Translations under genes and position numbers: made by a program
Shown here: positions 17,851 to 27,103 of the stretch, in pieces
How positions within the stretch are numbered: the first letter of the stretch is position 1
Layout of the letters: each line of letters starts with the position of its first letter
Assembly: GCA_900554695.1 (NCBI GenBank)
Contig: USHV01000001.1
Span: forward strand, 1-64,000
Source: an uncultured Prevotella sp.
GTDB taxonomy: Bacteria; Bacteroidota; Bacteroidia; Bacteroidales; Bacteroidaceae
Reading direction: 5' to 3'
DNA length: 64,000 bases
The notes under the pieces: model-generated
The model's database searches: none
The model's input: only the letters and a program-made list of their open reading frames with translations
Told to the model about the DNA's origin: nothing

Positions 17851-18354
17851 ATGCAACACGAAGCCAAACTGTACACTCTCTCACTCAGAGAGCAGCGCAC
17901 TTATGTGCTCACCGCTCTCTTTGTGCTCGGCAACATAGCCTTGCCGCAGCTGTGCCATCTGGCACCCTACGGCGGACAGATGTTTCTGCCGATATTCTTT
18001 TTCACACTCATAGGAGCCTACAAATACGGTCTCACCGTAGGTCTTGCCACCGCAGTGCTCTCGCCCATCGCCAACTCGCTGCTCTTCGGCAGCCCCGCCG
18101 GAGCAATGCTTCCGCCGATGCTGTTGCAGTCGGTGCTGCTCGCCGTGGTGTCGGCAGCCCTCGCCCGCCGCATGGCCGACAGGGTTACGCCCGCCGCTCT
18201 GGCGTGTGTGGCCACAGGCTGTCTGCTCGCCGGTCTGCTCATAGAGCGCGCCATGATAAGCGTTGACCACAGCGTGCTCACCTCCCTGGTGCGCGCCGTG
18301 CCGGGACTTCTGCTCCAGATATTCGGAGGATATTATCTCATCAGAAAACTATAA
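17851..18354 (+). CDS. ECF-transporter S-component-like membrane protein
   Basis: A 167-residue integral membrane protein with five to six hydrophobic helices and little else. Features such as FFTLIGAYKYGLTVGLATAVLSP and NSLLFGSP match the S components of energy-coupling factor transporters, which bind vitamins or cofactor precursors in the membrane. No ECF ATPases or T component are nearby, so it would rely on a shared module elsewhere, or act alone. The substrate is unknown. Given neighbours rich in Fe-S and flavin chemistry, a flavin or other redox cofactor is an attractive but unproven substrate. Confidence 0.65.
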   Translation: MQHEAKLYTLSLREQRTYVLTALFVLGNIALPQLCHLAPYGGQMFLPIFFFTLIGAYKYGLTVGLATAVLSPIANSLLFGSPAGAMLPPMLLQSVLLAVVSAALARRMADRVTPAALACVATGCLLAGLLIERAMISVDHSVLTSLVRAVPGLLLQIFGGYYLIRKL

Positions 18355-18366
18355 AACCACTTAACG

Positions 18367-19890
18367 ATGCTGAGAAAGACAAGAATAATACTCGCGGCGG
18401 TGTTCTATGTGCTCATCACGTTGCTGTTTCTCGACTTCACGGGCACGCTGCGCTTCTGGCTCGGATGGACGGCCAAGATACAGTTTCTGCCGGCCGTGCT
18501 GGCGCTGAACGTACTGGTGGTGCTGGCACTCATCGTGCTCACGCTCATCTTCGGACGCATCTACTGCTCCGTCATCTGTCCGCTGGGCGTCATGCAGGAC
18601 ATCATCGCGCGCCTGGGACGGCGCGGACACCGCAACAAATACAGCTATTCGCCCGAAAAAAAGTGGCTGCGCTACGTCATGCTTGCCTTCATGGTGGTGA
18701 CGCTCGTGGCGGGACTGGTGCCGCTGGCGGCACTCATCGCTCCCTACAGCAGCTACGGACGCATGGCCGCCAACCTGCTGCAACCTATATATATAGGTAT
18801 TAACAACCTGCTGGCCATGGCAGCCGAGCGTTTCGACAGCTACGCTTTCTATGAGCGCGACATCTGGGTGCGCTCGTGGCCTACGTTCGTCGTGGCAGCC
18901 GTGTCGTTCGTCGTCATTGCCGTTCTGGCGTGGCGCGGCGGACGTAGCTACTGCAACACCATCTGCCCCGTAGGCACAGTGCTCGGCTTTTTGTCGCGTT
19001 TCTCGTGGCTGAAGATACGTTTCGACGAGAGCAAATGCACCAGCTGCCGCCTCTGCGAGCGCAACTGCAAGTCGGCATGCATTGATGTCAAGAACCATAA
19101 AATAGACTACAGCCGCTGCGTGGCGTGCGGTGACTGTCTCGGAAAATGCAAGTTCGACGCCATAAGCTACACCACGCGCAAACCCAAACCGGCCGTTGCC
19201 AAGGCGGCAAAGACTGAAGGCGGCGCAAAGGTGGATACCTCGAAGCGTGCCTTCCTCTTCGGAGCGGTGACAGCAGCAGCATCGGCCGCCATAGCCGAGG
19301 AGAAGGTGAAGCTCGACGGCGGACTGGCAAAGATAGAGAAAAAGGTAAGCCCCGAGCGCCAGACACGCATCACTCCGCCGGGATCTTTGTCGGCACGCCA
19401 CATGGCTCAGCACTGTACCGCGTGCCAGCTGTGCGTGGCCGAGTGTCCTAACGACGTGCTGCGGCCATCCACAAAGCTCGACACCTTCATGCAGCCCGAA
19501 ATGTCTTACGAGCGCGGCTACTGCCGTCCGGAGTGCACACGCTGCTCTGAGGTGTGCCCGACGGGTGCCATCAAACTCACCACGAGTGCCGAGAAGACAG
19601 CCATACACTTCGGTCACGCCGTGTGGATAAGAAAGAACTGTGTGCCGATAACCGACGGACAGGCCTGCGGCAACTGCGCGCGCCACTGCCCGGTGGGTGC
19701 CATCACCATGGTACCTCTCTATCCCGAGGCACAGGAGGAAGAGCACAAGGACGAGAAGAAAGCAAGTCTGAAGATACCGGTGGTCAACGAAGAGATGTGC
19801 ATCGGATGCGGAGCGTGCGAGAATCTTTGTCCTTCACGGCCGTTCCCGGCAATCTACGTGGAGGGTCACGAGGTGCACCGCAGAAGATGA
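18367..19890 (+). CDS. NapH/RsxB-like membrane polyferredoxin
   Basis: A 507-residue electron-transfer protein. The N-terminal ~215 residues contain about four membrane helices and two NapH-type cytoplasmic motifs, YCSVICPLGVMQ and YCNTICPVGTVL. The rest carries many cysteine clusters for [4Fe-4S] centres: CTSCRLCERNCKSAC, CVACGDCLGKC, CTACQLCVAECP, CTRCSEVCP, CGNCARHCP and CIGCGACENLCP. An internal KRAFLFGAVTAAASAA segment (~residue 293) looks like a buried signal or anchor, suggesting that the last part may lie on the other side of the membrane. It probably moves electrons from the quinone pool or cytoplasmic donors to the aldo/keto reductase-like protein encoded next. Confidence 0.88.
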   Translation: MLRKTRIILAAVFYVLITLLFLDFTGTLRFWLGWTAKIQFLPAVLALNVLVVLALIVLTLIFGRIYCSVICPLGVMQDIIARLGRRGHRNKYSYSPEKKWLRYVMLAFMVVTLVAGLVPLAALIAPYSSYGRMAANLLQPIYIGINNLLAMAAERFDSYAFYERDIWVRSWPTFVVAAVSFVVIAVLAWRGGRSYCNTICPVGTVLGFLSRFSWLKIRFDESKCTSCRLCERNCKSACIDVKNHKIDYSRCVACGDCLGKCKFDAISYTTRKPKPAVAKAAKTEGGAKVDTSKRAFLFGAVTAAASAAIAEEKVKLDGGLAKIEKKVSPERQTRITPPGSLSARHMAQHCTACQLCVAECPNDVLRPSTKLDTFMQPEMSYERGYCRPECTRCSEVCPTGAIKLTTSAEKTAIHFGHAVWIRKNCVPITDGQACGNCARHCPVGAITMVPLYPEAQEEEHKDEKKASLKIPVVNEEMCIGCGACENLCPSRPFPAIYVEGHEVHRRR

Positions 19891-19944
19891 GCACACGCAC
19901 ATCACCGACACAAATAATTATCAACACACAATAAAGAAACATAT

Positions 19945-21351
19945 ATGACTAACATAAAAGACAAGATATCACGACGGGGATTCCTCAAAATCATGGGCGG
20001 AACGGCTGCCGCGGCTACGGCGGCAATGACGGGATGCAAGGAGAAGGACCTCTCGACAGAAGACGACTACAAGAATCAGGTGGAACCGCCGAAGGGTAAG
20101 ATGACATTCCGCACCGACCCGAAGACGGGTCAGAAGGTCTCGATACTGGCCTACGGCATGATGCGTCTGCCGTCGGAAGAGCGCGGATCGGCACGCGAGA
20201 ACGCCGACTCGCCCATCGATCAGGAGCAGGTGAACCGCCTCGTAGACTACGCAATAGAGCACGGTGTGAACTATTTCGACACGTCGCCCATGTACTGTCA
20301 GGGTATGTCGGAGCGCGCCACGGGCATCGCTCTGAGCCGTCATCCGCGCAGCTCTTACTTCATAGCCACCAAGATGTCGAACTTCGCGGCAGAGAATCAG
20401 ACGCGCGAAGGGTCGATAGCCATGTTCGAGAACTCGCTCAAGGAGCTTCAGGTGGATTACATCGACTTCTATCTGCTCCACATGATCGGCGGAAGCGGTA
20501 TGGAGGAATTCCGCCGCCGGTTCATCTACAACGGCATTCTCGACTGGCTGCTCGAGCAGCGCGAGAAGGGACGCATACGCCATCTGGGATTCTCTTACCA
20601 CGGCGACGTAAGCGTGTATGACTATCTTCTGGCCAACCACGACAAATACAAGTGGGACTTTGTGATGATTGAGCTCAACTATCTTGACTGGAAACACGCC
20701 AAGGACATCAACGACAGCAACACCAATGCCGAGTATCTCTACAACGAACTCGACAAGCGCAATATTCCGGTAATGGTGATGGAACCGCTGCTCGGCGGCC
20801 GTCTCTCCAACGTGCCGGAGCCTATCGCCGTGGAGATAAAGCAGCGCGCGCCTGAACAGACGGTGGCGTCGTGGGCGTTCAGATATGCTGCCAGCAAGCC
20901 GCGCGTGCTCACAGTGCTGAGCGGAATGACCTATATGGAGCATCTGAAGGACAATCTGCTCACGTACAGTCCGCTCGTTCCGCTGAAAAAGGAAGAGGAG
21001 GACTTCCTCGAGCAGATAGCGAAGAAGATACTGACGTTCATGCTCATACCGTGCAACGACTGCAAATACTGCATGCCGTGCCCATACGGCGTTGACATTC
21101 CGGGCGTACTTCTACACTATAATCTCGTGAAGAGCGAGGAGCGTCTGCCCGAGGACAAGCGCGACCCTAACTACGCACGCTACCGCCGCGAGTTCATCAT
21201 CGGACAGAACCGTGCCGTTGATGAGGAGCGCCAGGCCAACCACTGTATAGGCTGCGGACAATGTGTGCCGCACTGCCCGCAACGCATCGACATCCCGGCA
21301 CGCCTGCACGAGATAGACCAACTTGTTGAAAGATTAAAACAGAAGCTATGA
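19945..21351 (+). CDS. Tat-exported aldo/keto reductase with C-terminal ferredoxin motifs
   Basis: A 468-residue protein. It begins with a twin-arginine signal (SRRGFLKIMGGTAAAATAA) ending at a lipobox-like TGC, then an aldo/keto reductase barrel (residues ~50-350: YAIEHGVNYFDTSPMYCQG, a DYIDFYLLHMI strand, IRHLGFSYHG). The C-terminus has two four-cysteine clusters, CNDCKYCMPCPYGVDIP and CIGCGQCVPHCPQRIDIP. This AKR plus 4Fe-4S architecture is common in anaerobes. Export by Tat and the polyferredoxin next door suggest an envelope redox enzyme fed by Fe-S electron transfer rather than soluble NADPH. The substrate is unknown. Its stop overlaps the next start by 4 bp. Confidence 0.85.
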   Translation: MTNIKDKISRRGFLKIMGGTAAAATAAMTGCKEKDLSTEDDYKNQVEPPKGKMTFRTDPKTGQKVSILAYGMMRLPSEERGSARENADSPIDQEQVNRLVDYAIEHGVNYFDTSPMYCQGMSERATGIALSRHPRSSYFIATKMSNFAAENQTREGSIAMFENSLKELQVDYIDFYLLHMIGGSGMEEFRRRFIYNGILDWLLEQREKGRIRHLGFSYHGDVSVYDYLLANHDKYKWDFVMIELNYLDWKHAKDINDSNTNAEYLYNELDKRNIPVMVMEPLLGGRLSNVPEPIAVEIKQRAPEQTVASWAFRYAASKPRVLTVLSGMTYMEHLKDNLLTYSPLVPLKKEEEDFLEQIAKKILTFMLIPCNDCKYCMPCPYGVDIPGVLLHYNLVKSEERLPEDKRDPNYARYRREFIIGQNRAVDEERQANHCIGCGQCVPHCPQRIDIPARLHEIDQLVERLKQKL

Positions 21352-23213
21352 GACTGACGGCAATCTGCATGGCTCTCATGGCATCGGCGGCGGCCGGTGC
21401 CGAAACAACTATATTCAATGATTCCATCAGGCAGAACATCGCCGAGGTGGTGGTGACGGGTACACGCAACACCACCGACGTGCGACATCTGCCCATGACC
21501 ATATCCACCGTCAGCCGCAAACGGCTCACGGCAGACTTCCGCGAGTCGGTATTGCCCACAGTCAACGAGCTTGTGCCGGGACTGTTCGTGACGAGTCGCG
21601 GAGTGATGGGCTACGGAGTGTCCACCGGAGCGGCGGGCTCGATAAAGCTGCGCGGCATCGGCAGCGGTGCGTCCATGCTTGTTCTCGTGGACGGACAACC
21701 GCAGTATGCGGGCCTCTACGGCCATCCCATACCCGACGCGTGCCTCACCATGACGGCGGAACGCGTGGAAGTGCTGCGCGGACCGGCCTCACTGCTCTAC
21801 GGATCTAACGCCATGGGCGGCGTGATGAACATCGTTACGCGACAGGCAAAGGCCGACGGCGTAAGGACAGACATATCGTTCGATGGCGGATCGTACGGTT
21901 CGCTGCACGGCGAAGTGGGCAACGAGGTGAAGTCGGGACGATTCTCCAACGCCGCCGCACTGTCCTACAGCCGCACCGACGGCCACCGTCCCAACTCGCA
22001 ATTTGAGCAGTTCGCCGGATTCATCAGACCCGTATGGACATTCAACGACAACTGGAAGGCGAGCGGCGAGGCCAATGTGACCTACTTCAAAAGCTCGAAC
22101 CCCGGACCGGTATCGGCTCCGCTGATAGACAACGACATGAAGATAACACGCGGAACGGCCGCCCTTGCACTGGTGAACGACTACGACCGCACATCGGGTG
22201 CGTTGCGGGTGTATTACAACTGGGGCCATCACAACATAAACGACGGCCACACCGCCGACGAGAGTCCGCAGACATCGCTATATCTGCACGACGATGTCAT
22301 GGCGGGAGTGTCGCTCTATCAGAGTATGGAACTCTTCGAAGGCAACCGCACAACGGTGGGTTTCGACTACCAGCACTTCGGCGGCAAGGCTTGGAACAGG
22401 GCCATTGAGGGAGGCGCAGAGAAGGTGATAGCCGACAAGACGCAGGACGAATTCGCAGGATATGTGGACTTCAGACAGGACATAACGCCGTGGCTCACGG
22501 CAGGAGCAGGACTTCGTGTGGACCATCATTCGCGCTCGGGCACACAGCTCGTACCGCAGGGCGGTCTGTCGTTCCGACTCTCGCCCGACGCAGAGATAAG
22601 GGCAATGGTGAGCCGCGGATTCCGCAATCCGACCATAAAGGATATGTATATGTTCAATCCTAAGAACCCCGATCTGGAGGCGGAAAGCATGACCAACTAC
22701 GAGCTGTCGTGGTCGCAGCGGTTCATGGACGGCCGTCTGAAGGCAGGAGTGAACGTGTTCTACCTCAAGGCCGACAATCTCATAACGACCGTATTCACCA
22801 ACGGACGACCACTGAACATGAACACCGGCAAGACGGAAAACAGCGGCGTGGAGGCCGAAATGGCGCTGCGCGCATCGCAGAACCTCACCGTCAACGCCAA
22901 CTACAGCTATCTTCACACGAGCGCACACATCACCGGCGCACCCGAGCACAAGCTGTATGCCGGCGCGACATACACCCTTAACCGGCTCACTCTGAACACC
23001 GGACTGATGTATTTTGCCGGTCTGCTCACCAGCGAATCGACCGACGACACATCGCACGCCGCCCTATGGCACCTCACGGCAAGCCTGCGCGTGGGCAAGG
23101 CACTGCATTTGTATGTGAGAGGTGAGAACCTCCTCGCACAGAAATACGAGATAAATAAAGGTTTCACAATGCCTCGGGCAACTGTTGCAGCGGGCATGAA
23201 ACTTAATCTGTAA
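21348..23213 (+). CDS. TonB-dependent outer-membrane receptor (BtuB/HmuR size class)
   Basis: A 621-residue receptor with signal peptide (MRLTAICMALMASAAAGA), a plug domain (EVVVTGTRNTTDV, GSIKLRGIGSGASMLVLVDG, ERVEVLRGPASLLYGSNAMGG) and a C-terminal 22-strand barrel ending in a typical aromatic-poor strand (ATVAAGMKLNL). It lacks the carboxypeptidase-like N-terminal extension of SusC proteins, so it belongs with receptors for metal chelates, haem or cobalamin rather than glycans. It is translationally coupled (ATGA) to the reductase gene, which implies that the imported ligand and the redox proteins work together. No SusD-like partner is present. Confidence 0.92.
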   Translation: MRLTAICMALMASAAAGAETTIFNDSIRQNIAEVVVTGTRNTTDVRHLPMTISTVSRKRLTADFRESVLPTVNELVPGLFVTSRGVMGYGVSTGAAGSIKLRGIGSGASMLVLVDGQPQYAGLYGHPIPDACLTMTAERVEVLRGPASLLYGSNAMGGVMNIVTRQAKADGVRTDISFDGGSYGSLHGEVGNEVKSGRFSNAAALSYSRTDGHRPNSQFEQFAGFIRPVWTFNDNWKASGEANVTYFKSSNPGPVSAPLIDNDMKITRGTAALALVNDYDRTSGALRVYYNWGHHNINDGHTADESPQTSLYLHDDVMAGVSLYQSMELFEGNRTTVGFDYQHFGGKAWNRAIEGGAEKVIADKTQDEFAGYVDFRQDITPWLTAGAGLRVDHHSRSGTQLVPQGGLSFRLSPDAEIRAMVSRGFRNPTIKDMYMFNPKNPDLEAESMTNYELSWSQRFMDGRLKAGVNVFYLKADNLITTVFTNGRPLNMNTGKTENSGVEAEMALRASQNLTVNANYSYLHTSAHITGAPEHKLYAGATYTLNRLTLNTGLMYFAGLLTSESTDDTSHAALWHLTASLRVGKALHLYVRGENLLAQKYEINKGFTMPRATVAAGMKLNL

Positions 23214-23230
23214 TAATTTTCATACACTGT

Positions 23231-23277
23231 GGAGCGCAGCATTTTGAAACTTCAAAATTTGCTGCGCTCCTTCTTTT
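23231..23277 (+). terminator. Terminator of the redox operon
   Basis: GGAGCGCAGC (23231-23240) pairs with GCTGCGCTCC (23261-23270), and inside it ATTTTGAA pairs with TTCAAAAT, giving a long nearly perfect hairpin followed by TTCTTTT. The 3' arm also carries the -33 box of the next promoter. Confidence 0.88.
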
Positions 23278-23289
23278 ACTGTATCTTTG
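23258..23289 (+). promoter_or_regulatory. Promoter of the GT39 gene, overlapping the upstream terminator
   Basis: TTTG at 23258-23261, 20-bp spacer, TATCTTTG at 23282-23289. The -33 element is inside the terminator hairpin, so the two signals share DNA. Confidence 0.65.
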
Positions 23290-23408
23290 CATACTATTAA
23301 AAAAGCCCGACATCATGAATAAAAGTCTTTCATTATGCCGGCTTATGCCCTTACGAGCATTAATAACGGAGCATACCGAACAACCAAAAAGGAAAACTGA
23401 GATATATT

Positions 23409-25202
23409 ATGAAAACATTCGGGAAAAACATTCCCCTCATCGCAGTTGTTGTCATAGCCATGGCAATGCTGCTGCCGTTTCTTTGGCAAAACGACTTCTT
23501 CAGCATGGACGAGCCACGCGAAGCGCTTGTGGCCGTATCGATACTTAAAGACGGAAACCTGATACTGCCCTTCACATCGGGTGGCGACCTGACGGCTTGC
23601 CCGCCGCTCTACCATCTGTGCGTGGCACTGTTGTCGCTGCCGTGGGGTCACGTGAGCGAGTTCAGCTCGCGACTGCCCGCCGCCCTGTCGCTGATAGTCA
23701 TGTGCGCGGTGGTCTTCGCCTTCATGCGCAGACGCACGACAACCCTGCGCGCCATGCTCGCCCCGCTGATCATGCTCACCGCCTACGGCCTTCACCGCGA
23801 TGCCCTTACATGCAATCCCGGCATCATGGCCACAGCCTTCGCCACCGGAGCAATGCTTCTGCTCTACCGCTGGCATGAGAACGGCGACCGACGCCTGCCT
23901 CTCGCGGCCACGCTCTGCATGGCTCTCACGGGACTGACCACCGGTCCGTTCATGGTGTTGCTGCCGCCAATAGTGATGTATGTCTATCTTCTCGTGCGCG
24001 GCGAAGGCAGCAAGAGCGCAGCCGCGAAGTTGGCCTTATGCACCGTCATCGCGCTCGTCGTGCCGGCACTGTGGTACGTCGCCGCATTCATGCAGAGCGG
24101 CGGACGCTTCGGCGAGCTGTTCATGGCCTACCACTACGGTTCGCTCAAAGGCATAACCACGCAAAACCTGTTCGACCATAACTTCATAGGCAACCTGGCA
24201 TACGCCGCCACCGGTTTCGCCCCCTGGCTCATATTCATTGTGTTCACGCTCTTCGCCCGTCCGTGGCGGAGTGCAGGCATTGCCCCCACTTTCCGCGCCC
24301 TGGCGCAATACATGCGCACGGCGTCGCCGCTCACAGCATTCACCTTCACCGCAACGCTCACGCTTTTGGTGCTCTCATGGCTGCCAACGGGCAATCATGA
24401 CATAAGCCTCCTGTGCTGCCACGTGTTCCTTTCCATGTTCACCGCGCTCTACATAGCATGGCTGTCGCGCCGCCACAACAGACGTGCGGTGGAAGCATTC
24501 GCAGTCTTCACCGCGCTCATGGGCATACTCTTCAGCGTTGCTTTCCAGGTGTTGCAGTCGGGCGTGTTCTCCGGTATATTCTTCGGCGAGCACAAGTCCA
24601 ACGCCCGTATGTCGATGATTAAATCGCTCTACGACATCACCCCCGACGCCACCGAATCGACTCTGATGCTCATCCCCGCCATAATAGGAGTACTCCTGGC
24701 GGTAGTACTGTGCTTCAGACGCCTGCGCCACAACGTCCGCACGCTCACACTCGGAACGCTCTGCGTGATGTTCGCGGTATATATCGCGCTCGACGCTGTG
24801 TGCCGTCCTACGATGCTCAACATCGTATCGCTCCGCCAGATGACCGATGTGGTGAACAAGATATTCCCCAACCAGAAACTGTACTCATACATATCAAAGC
24901 CGGGCATGCATTTCTTCGGAGCCGAATACTACCTCGGCAAGCAGATAGAGGCGTTCGAGAACCCTGCTCCCGACAGCCTCGGAAGAGTGAGCAAACCGTC
25001 AAGCGGAGTGCTGCTCGTGCCCGAGAAGGACGGAGACCAATTCGTAGCACGCCACAAGGATTATGTATTCATGCGCCGCATGCGCTCACTGGGACACCCT
25101 ACGGAGGTGCGCGACAGAATAAGATTCTATAAGTTCATGCGCATAACGAAGCAGAACTCAGCCCAGAAGATATACGACTCGATGTCGATAAAACTGCAAT
25201 AA
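23409..25202 (+). CDS. GT39/ArnT-like membrane glycosyltransferase
   Basis: A 597-residue polytopic membrane protein with about eleven hydrophobic segments and a soluble C-terminal part (~490-597). The N-terminal loop has FFSMDEPREALVA, the Asp-Glu motif typical of the polyisoprenyl-phosphate-dependent PMT/ArnT fold (GT39/GT83), followed by PLYHLCVALLSL. Such enzymes use undecaprenyl- or dolichyl-phosphate sugars to decorate lipid A, proteins or glycans on the periplasmic side. The acceptor is unknown here. It starts a likely unit with the ABC ATPase (12-bp gap) and nitroreductase (14-bp gap), although these have no evident shared function. Confidence 0.8.
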   Translation: MKTFGKNIPLIAVVVIAMAMLLPFLWQNDFFSMDEPREALVAVSILKDGNLILPFTSGGDLTACPPLYHLCVALLSLPWGHVSEFSSRLPAALSLIVMCAVVFAFMRRRTTTLRAMLAPLIMLTAYGLHRDALTCNPGIMATAFATGAMLLLYRWHENGDRRLPLAATLCMALTGLTTGPFMVLLPPIVMYVYLLVRGEGSKSAAAKLALCTVIALVVPALWYVAAFMQSGGRFGELFMAYHYGSLKGITTQNLFDHNFIGNLAYAATGFAPWLIFIVFTLFARPWRSAGIAPTFRALAQYMRTASPLTAFTFTATLTLLVLSWLPTGNHDISLLCCHVFLSMFTALYIAWLSRRHNRRAVEAFAVFTALMGILFSVAFQVLQSGVFSGIFFGEHKSNARMSMIKSLYDITPDATESTLMLIPAIIGVLLAVVLCFRRLRHNVRTLTLGTLCVMFAVYIALDAVCRPTMLNIVSLRQMTDVVNKIFPNQKLYSYISKPGMHFFGAEYYLGKQIEAFENPAPDSLGRVSKPSSGVLLVPEKDGDQFVARHKDYVFMRRMRSLGHPTEVRDRIRFYKFMRITKQNSAQKIYDSMSIKLQ

Positions 25203-25213
25203 AGCACATCTGT

Positions 25214-26047
25214 ATGCAGCCGAAGGACATGAAACAGCAACCATACGTGAGGCTCGAGAAGCTGTGCATAGGCTACAGCACGGGCCGACACGGACAGCGC
25301 ATAGTGGCAAGCGGAATAGACGCCACGCTGCCCGCCGGACAGCTGACATGCCTCATAGGCCGCAACGGAACGGGAAAATCGACCTTGCTGCGCACCGTGG
25401 CGTCGCTGCAGCCACGGCTCGGAGGCAGGATATACATAGACGGAACCGACAGCGCGACACTCTCGCAGAAGGAGATGGCGCAACGTGTGAGCATAGTGCT
25501 TACGGCGCCGCCGAGCACCATAAACATGGACGTGGCACAGCTCGTGTCACTCGGACGCGCGCCATACACCGGAATGTGGGGAACGCTGAAGGGCAACGAC
25601 CTGAGGGCGGTGCAGCGTGCTCTCAACCTGACGGGCATAAACGACATAGCCCGACGCACCGTCACCACCCTGAGCGACGGACAGCGACAGAAGGTGATGG
25701 TGGCGAAAGCGCTCGCCCAGGAAGCGCCGCTGATGCTGCTCGACGAGCCCACCGCCTTTCTCGACTACCCGTCGAAGGCGCGCCTCATGCAGCTGCTCGC
25801 CCGACTGGCACACGAGGAGGGCAAGACCATACTGCTCTCCACACACGACATGGAGATGGCAATACGCACTGCCGACAGGCTCTGGCTCATGGACGAACAC
25901 TCGCTCACGGAGGGCACGACGGAGCAGATGACGGCAGACGGAACGATAGACCGGTTCACCGACGGACTGATGCCGCAATATGTCACGGCGCAGCCGGGCC
26001 GACCGGAGGACCGCGACAATGATGACGACAAGAACAAAACACTCTAA
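25214..26047 (+). CDS. FecE-like ABC transporter ATP-binding protein (no permease nearby)
   Basis: A 277-residue ABC ATPase of the iron-siderophore/haem/cobalamin class (FecE/BtuD-like). Walker A is GRNGTGKST (~residue 49), the Q-loop region TAPPSTINMD, signature LSDGQRQK (~156), Walker B LMLLDEPTAFLD (~176), and H-loop STHD. Fe-uptake ATPases usually neighbour a FecCD permease and a binding protein; neither is here, so partners must be encoded elsewhere. The Lys/Asp-rich tail (DDDKNKTL) is unusual. An in-frame Met six codons in (MKQQPYVR) is an alternative start. Confidence 0.85.
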   Translation: MQPKDMKQQPYVRLEKLCIGYSTGRHGQRIVASGIDATLPAGQLTCLIGRNGTGKSTLLRTVASLQPRLGGRIYIDGTDSATLSQKEMAQRVSIVLTAPPSTINMDVAQLVSLGRAPYTGMWGTLKGNDLRAVQRALNLTGINDIARRTVTTLSDGQRQKVMVAKALAQEAPLMLLDEPTAFLDYPSKARLMQLLARLAHEEGKTILLSTHDMEMAIRTADRLWLMDEHSLTEGTTEQMTADGTIDRFTDGLMPQYVTAQPGRPEDRDNDDDKNKTL

Positions 26048-26060
26048 AACAATATACGAT

Positions 26061-26585
26061 ATGGAGAACAATTTTATTAAACTTATCAACACGCGACGCA
26101 GTTGCCGCAAGTACAAGACGCAGCAGGTGGACGACCAACTGCTCGAAGAGGTGCTCAAGGCAGGAACATACGCGCCTACGGGTCACGGCTCGCAGTCGCC
26201 TTTCATCGTGGCAGTGCAGAACAGCGAGCAGCGCGCCACACTGACAAAGATGAACGCCAAGGTGATGGGTGTCACCTCCGACCCCTACTACGGCGCACCG
26301 ACAATAGTACTGGTGTTCGCTCCCGACAACTATGCCAACGCATTCCAGGACGGCAGTTGCGTGCTCGAGAACATGATGCACGCCGCACACGCACTGGGAC
26401 TTGCCTCTTGCTGGATAAACCGCGAGCACGAGATGTTCATGACTGACGAAGGCAAGGAGCTGATGAAACAGTGGGGACTGCCCGACGGACTCATCGGCAT
26501 AGGCGCGCTGTCGTTAGGATATGCCGACGCGGAGCCCAAAGAACCGAAACCGAGAAAAGAAGATTACTACCGCGTGATACGCTAA
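26061..26585 (+). CDS. Nitroreductase-family FMN enzyme
   Basis: A 174-residue nitroreductase-fold flavoprotein. The upstream in-frame extension overlaps the ATPase gene and is not needed; the ATG at 26061 gives the usual N-terminus (FIKLINTRRSCRKYKTQQVD), which carries the Arg-rich FMN phosphate-binding motif. Further hallmarks are APTGHGSQSPFIVAV and HALGLASCWINREHEMF, followed by GIGALSLGYADAEPKEPKPR. The family reduces nitroaromatics, quinones or flavins with NAD(P)H; the true substrate is unknown. It ends the transcript (terminator at 26653). Confidence 0.9.
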   Translation: MENNFIKLINTRRSCRKYKTQQVDDQLLEEVLKAGTYAPTGHGSQSPFIVAVQNSEQRATLTKMNAKVMGVTSDPYYGAPTIVLVFAPDNYANAFQDGSCVLENMMHAAHALGLASCWINREHEMFMTDEGKELMKQWGLPDGLIGIGALSLGYADAEPKEPKPRKEDYYRVIR

Positions 26586-26652
26586 TGACGTGACTGCGAC
26601 AGGCTCTGCCTGCGACGCGGCATAAGACTGTCCACGCAACAATGACGCACAG

Positions 26653-26686
26653 ACGGCGGCACAAAACCATGTGTCGCCGTTTTTTT
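26653..26686 (+). terminator. Terminator after the nitroreductase gene
   Basis: ACGGCGGCACA (26653-26663) pairs with TGTGTCGCCGT (26670-26680) with one G-T pair and a 6-nt loop, followed by seven Ts. Confidence 0.88.
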
Positions 26687-26833
26687 ATGGCTGAATATAT
26701 GAGGGCAGGATATATTCCATGTGTATGGGCTTTATTCACCGAAGATTATGGAATGACGGAAAATTTGCTGAAAACACGTGGCTGTATGAAGCGCAGAAGA
26801 GAAGGTTTCAAATAATTATAGATTGATATTATT

Positions 26834-27009
26834 AGAATAATAAATTCACACTGCCATAACATTAAATTCATATTGATATAACGATAAATCCACGTTATCA
26901 TAATAATAAATCCCAACTGCCACGACAATATATCCACACCGACATAACAATAAATCCCATTTGACATAACAATATATCCGCTTCACCGCAACCGATAAAC
27001 CTTAACCGC
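26834..27009. repeat. AT-rich tandem array, 22-bp period, 8 units
   Basis: Eight consecutive units of exactly 22 bp start at 26834, 26856, 26878, 26900, 26922, 26944, 26966 and 26988. The consensus is approximately ATAACAATAAATCC followed by a variable 8-mer that usually contains a TG or AC step. There is no length change between units even where half the bases differ. It is non-coding and sits about 95 bp before the dispersed element at 27104. Confidence 0.85.
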
Positions 27010-27103
27010 AATGGCGACACATATTTTCGGCTCGCCGGATAAATACATCCCGTGCCCTTCCCCACATATTATACCGCCATATTTGGAGTAAATCCGCACT
27101 ACA

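Noticed and set aside
18361..19746. 461-codon open frame antisense to the polyferredoxin gene
   Set aside because: Shadow of the GC-rich gene on the other strand, with low-complexity His/Arg/Ala-rich translation; the plus-strand frame has Fe-S motifs.
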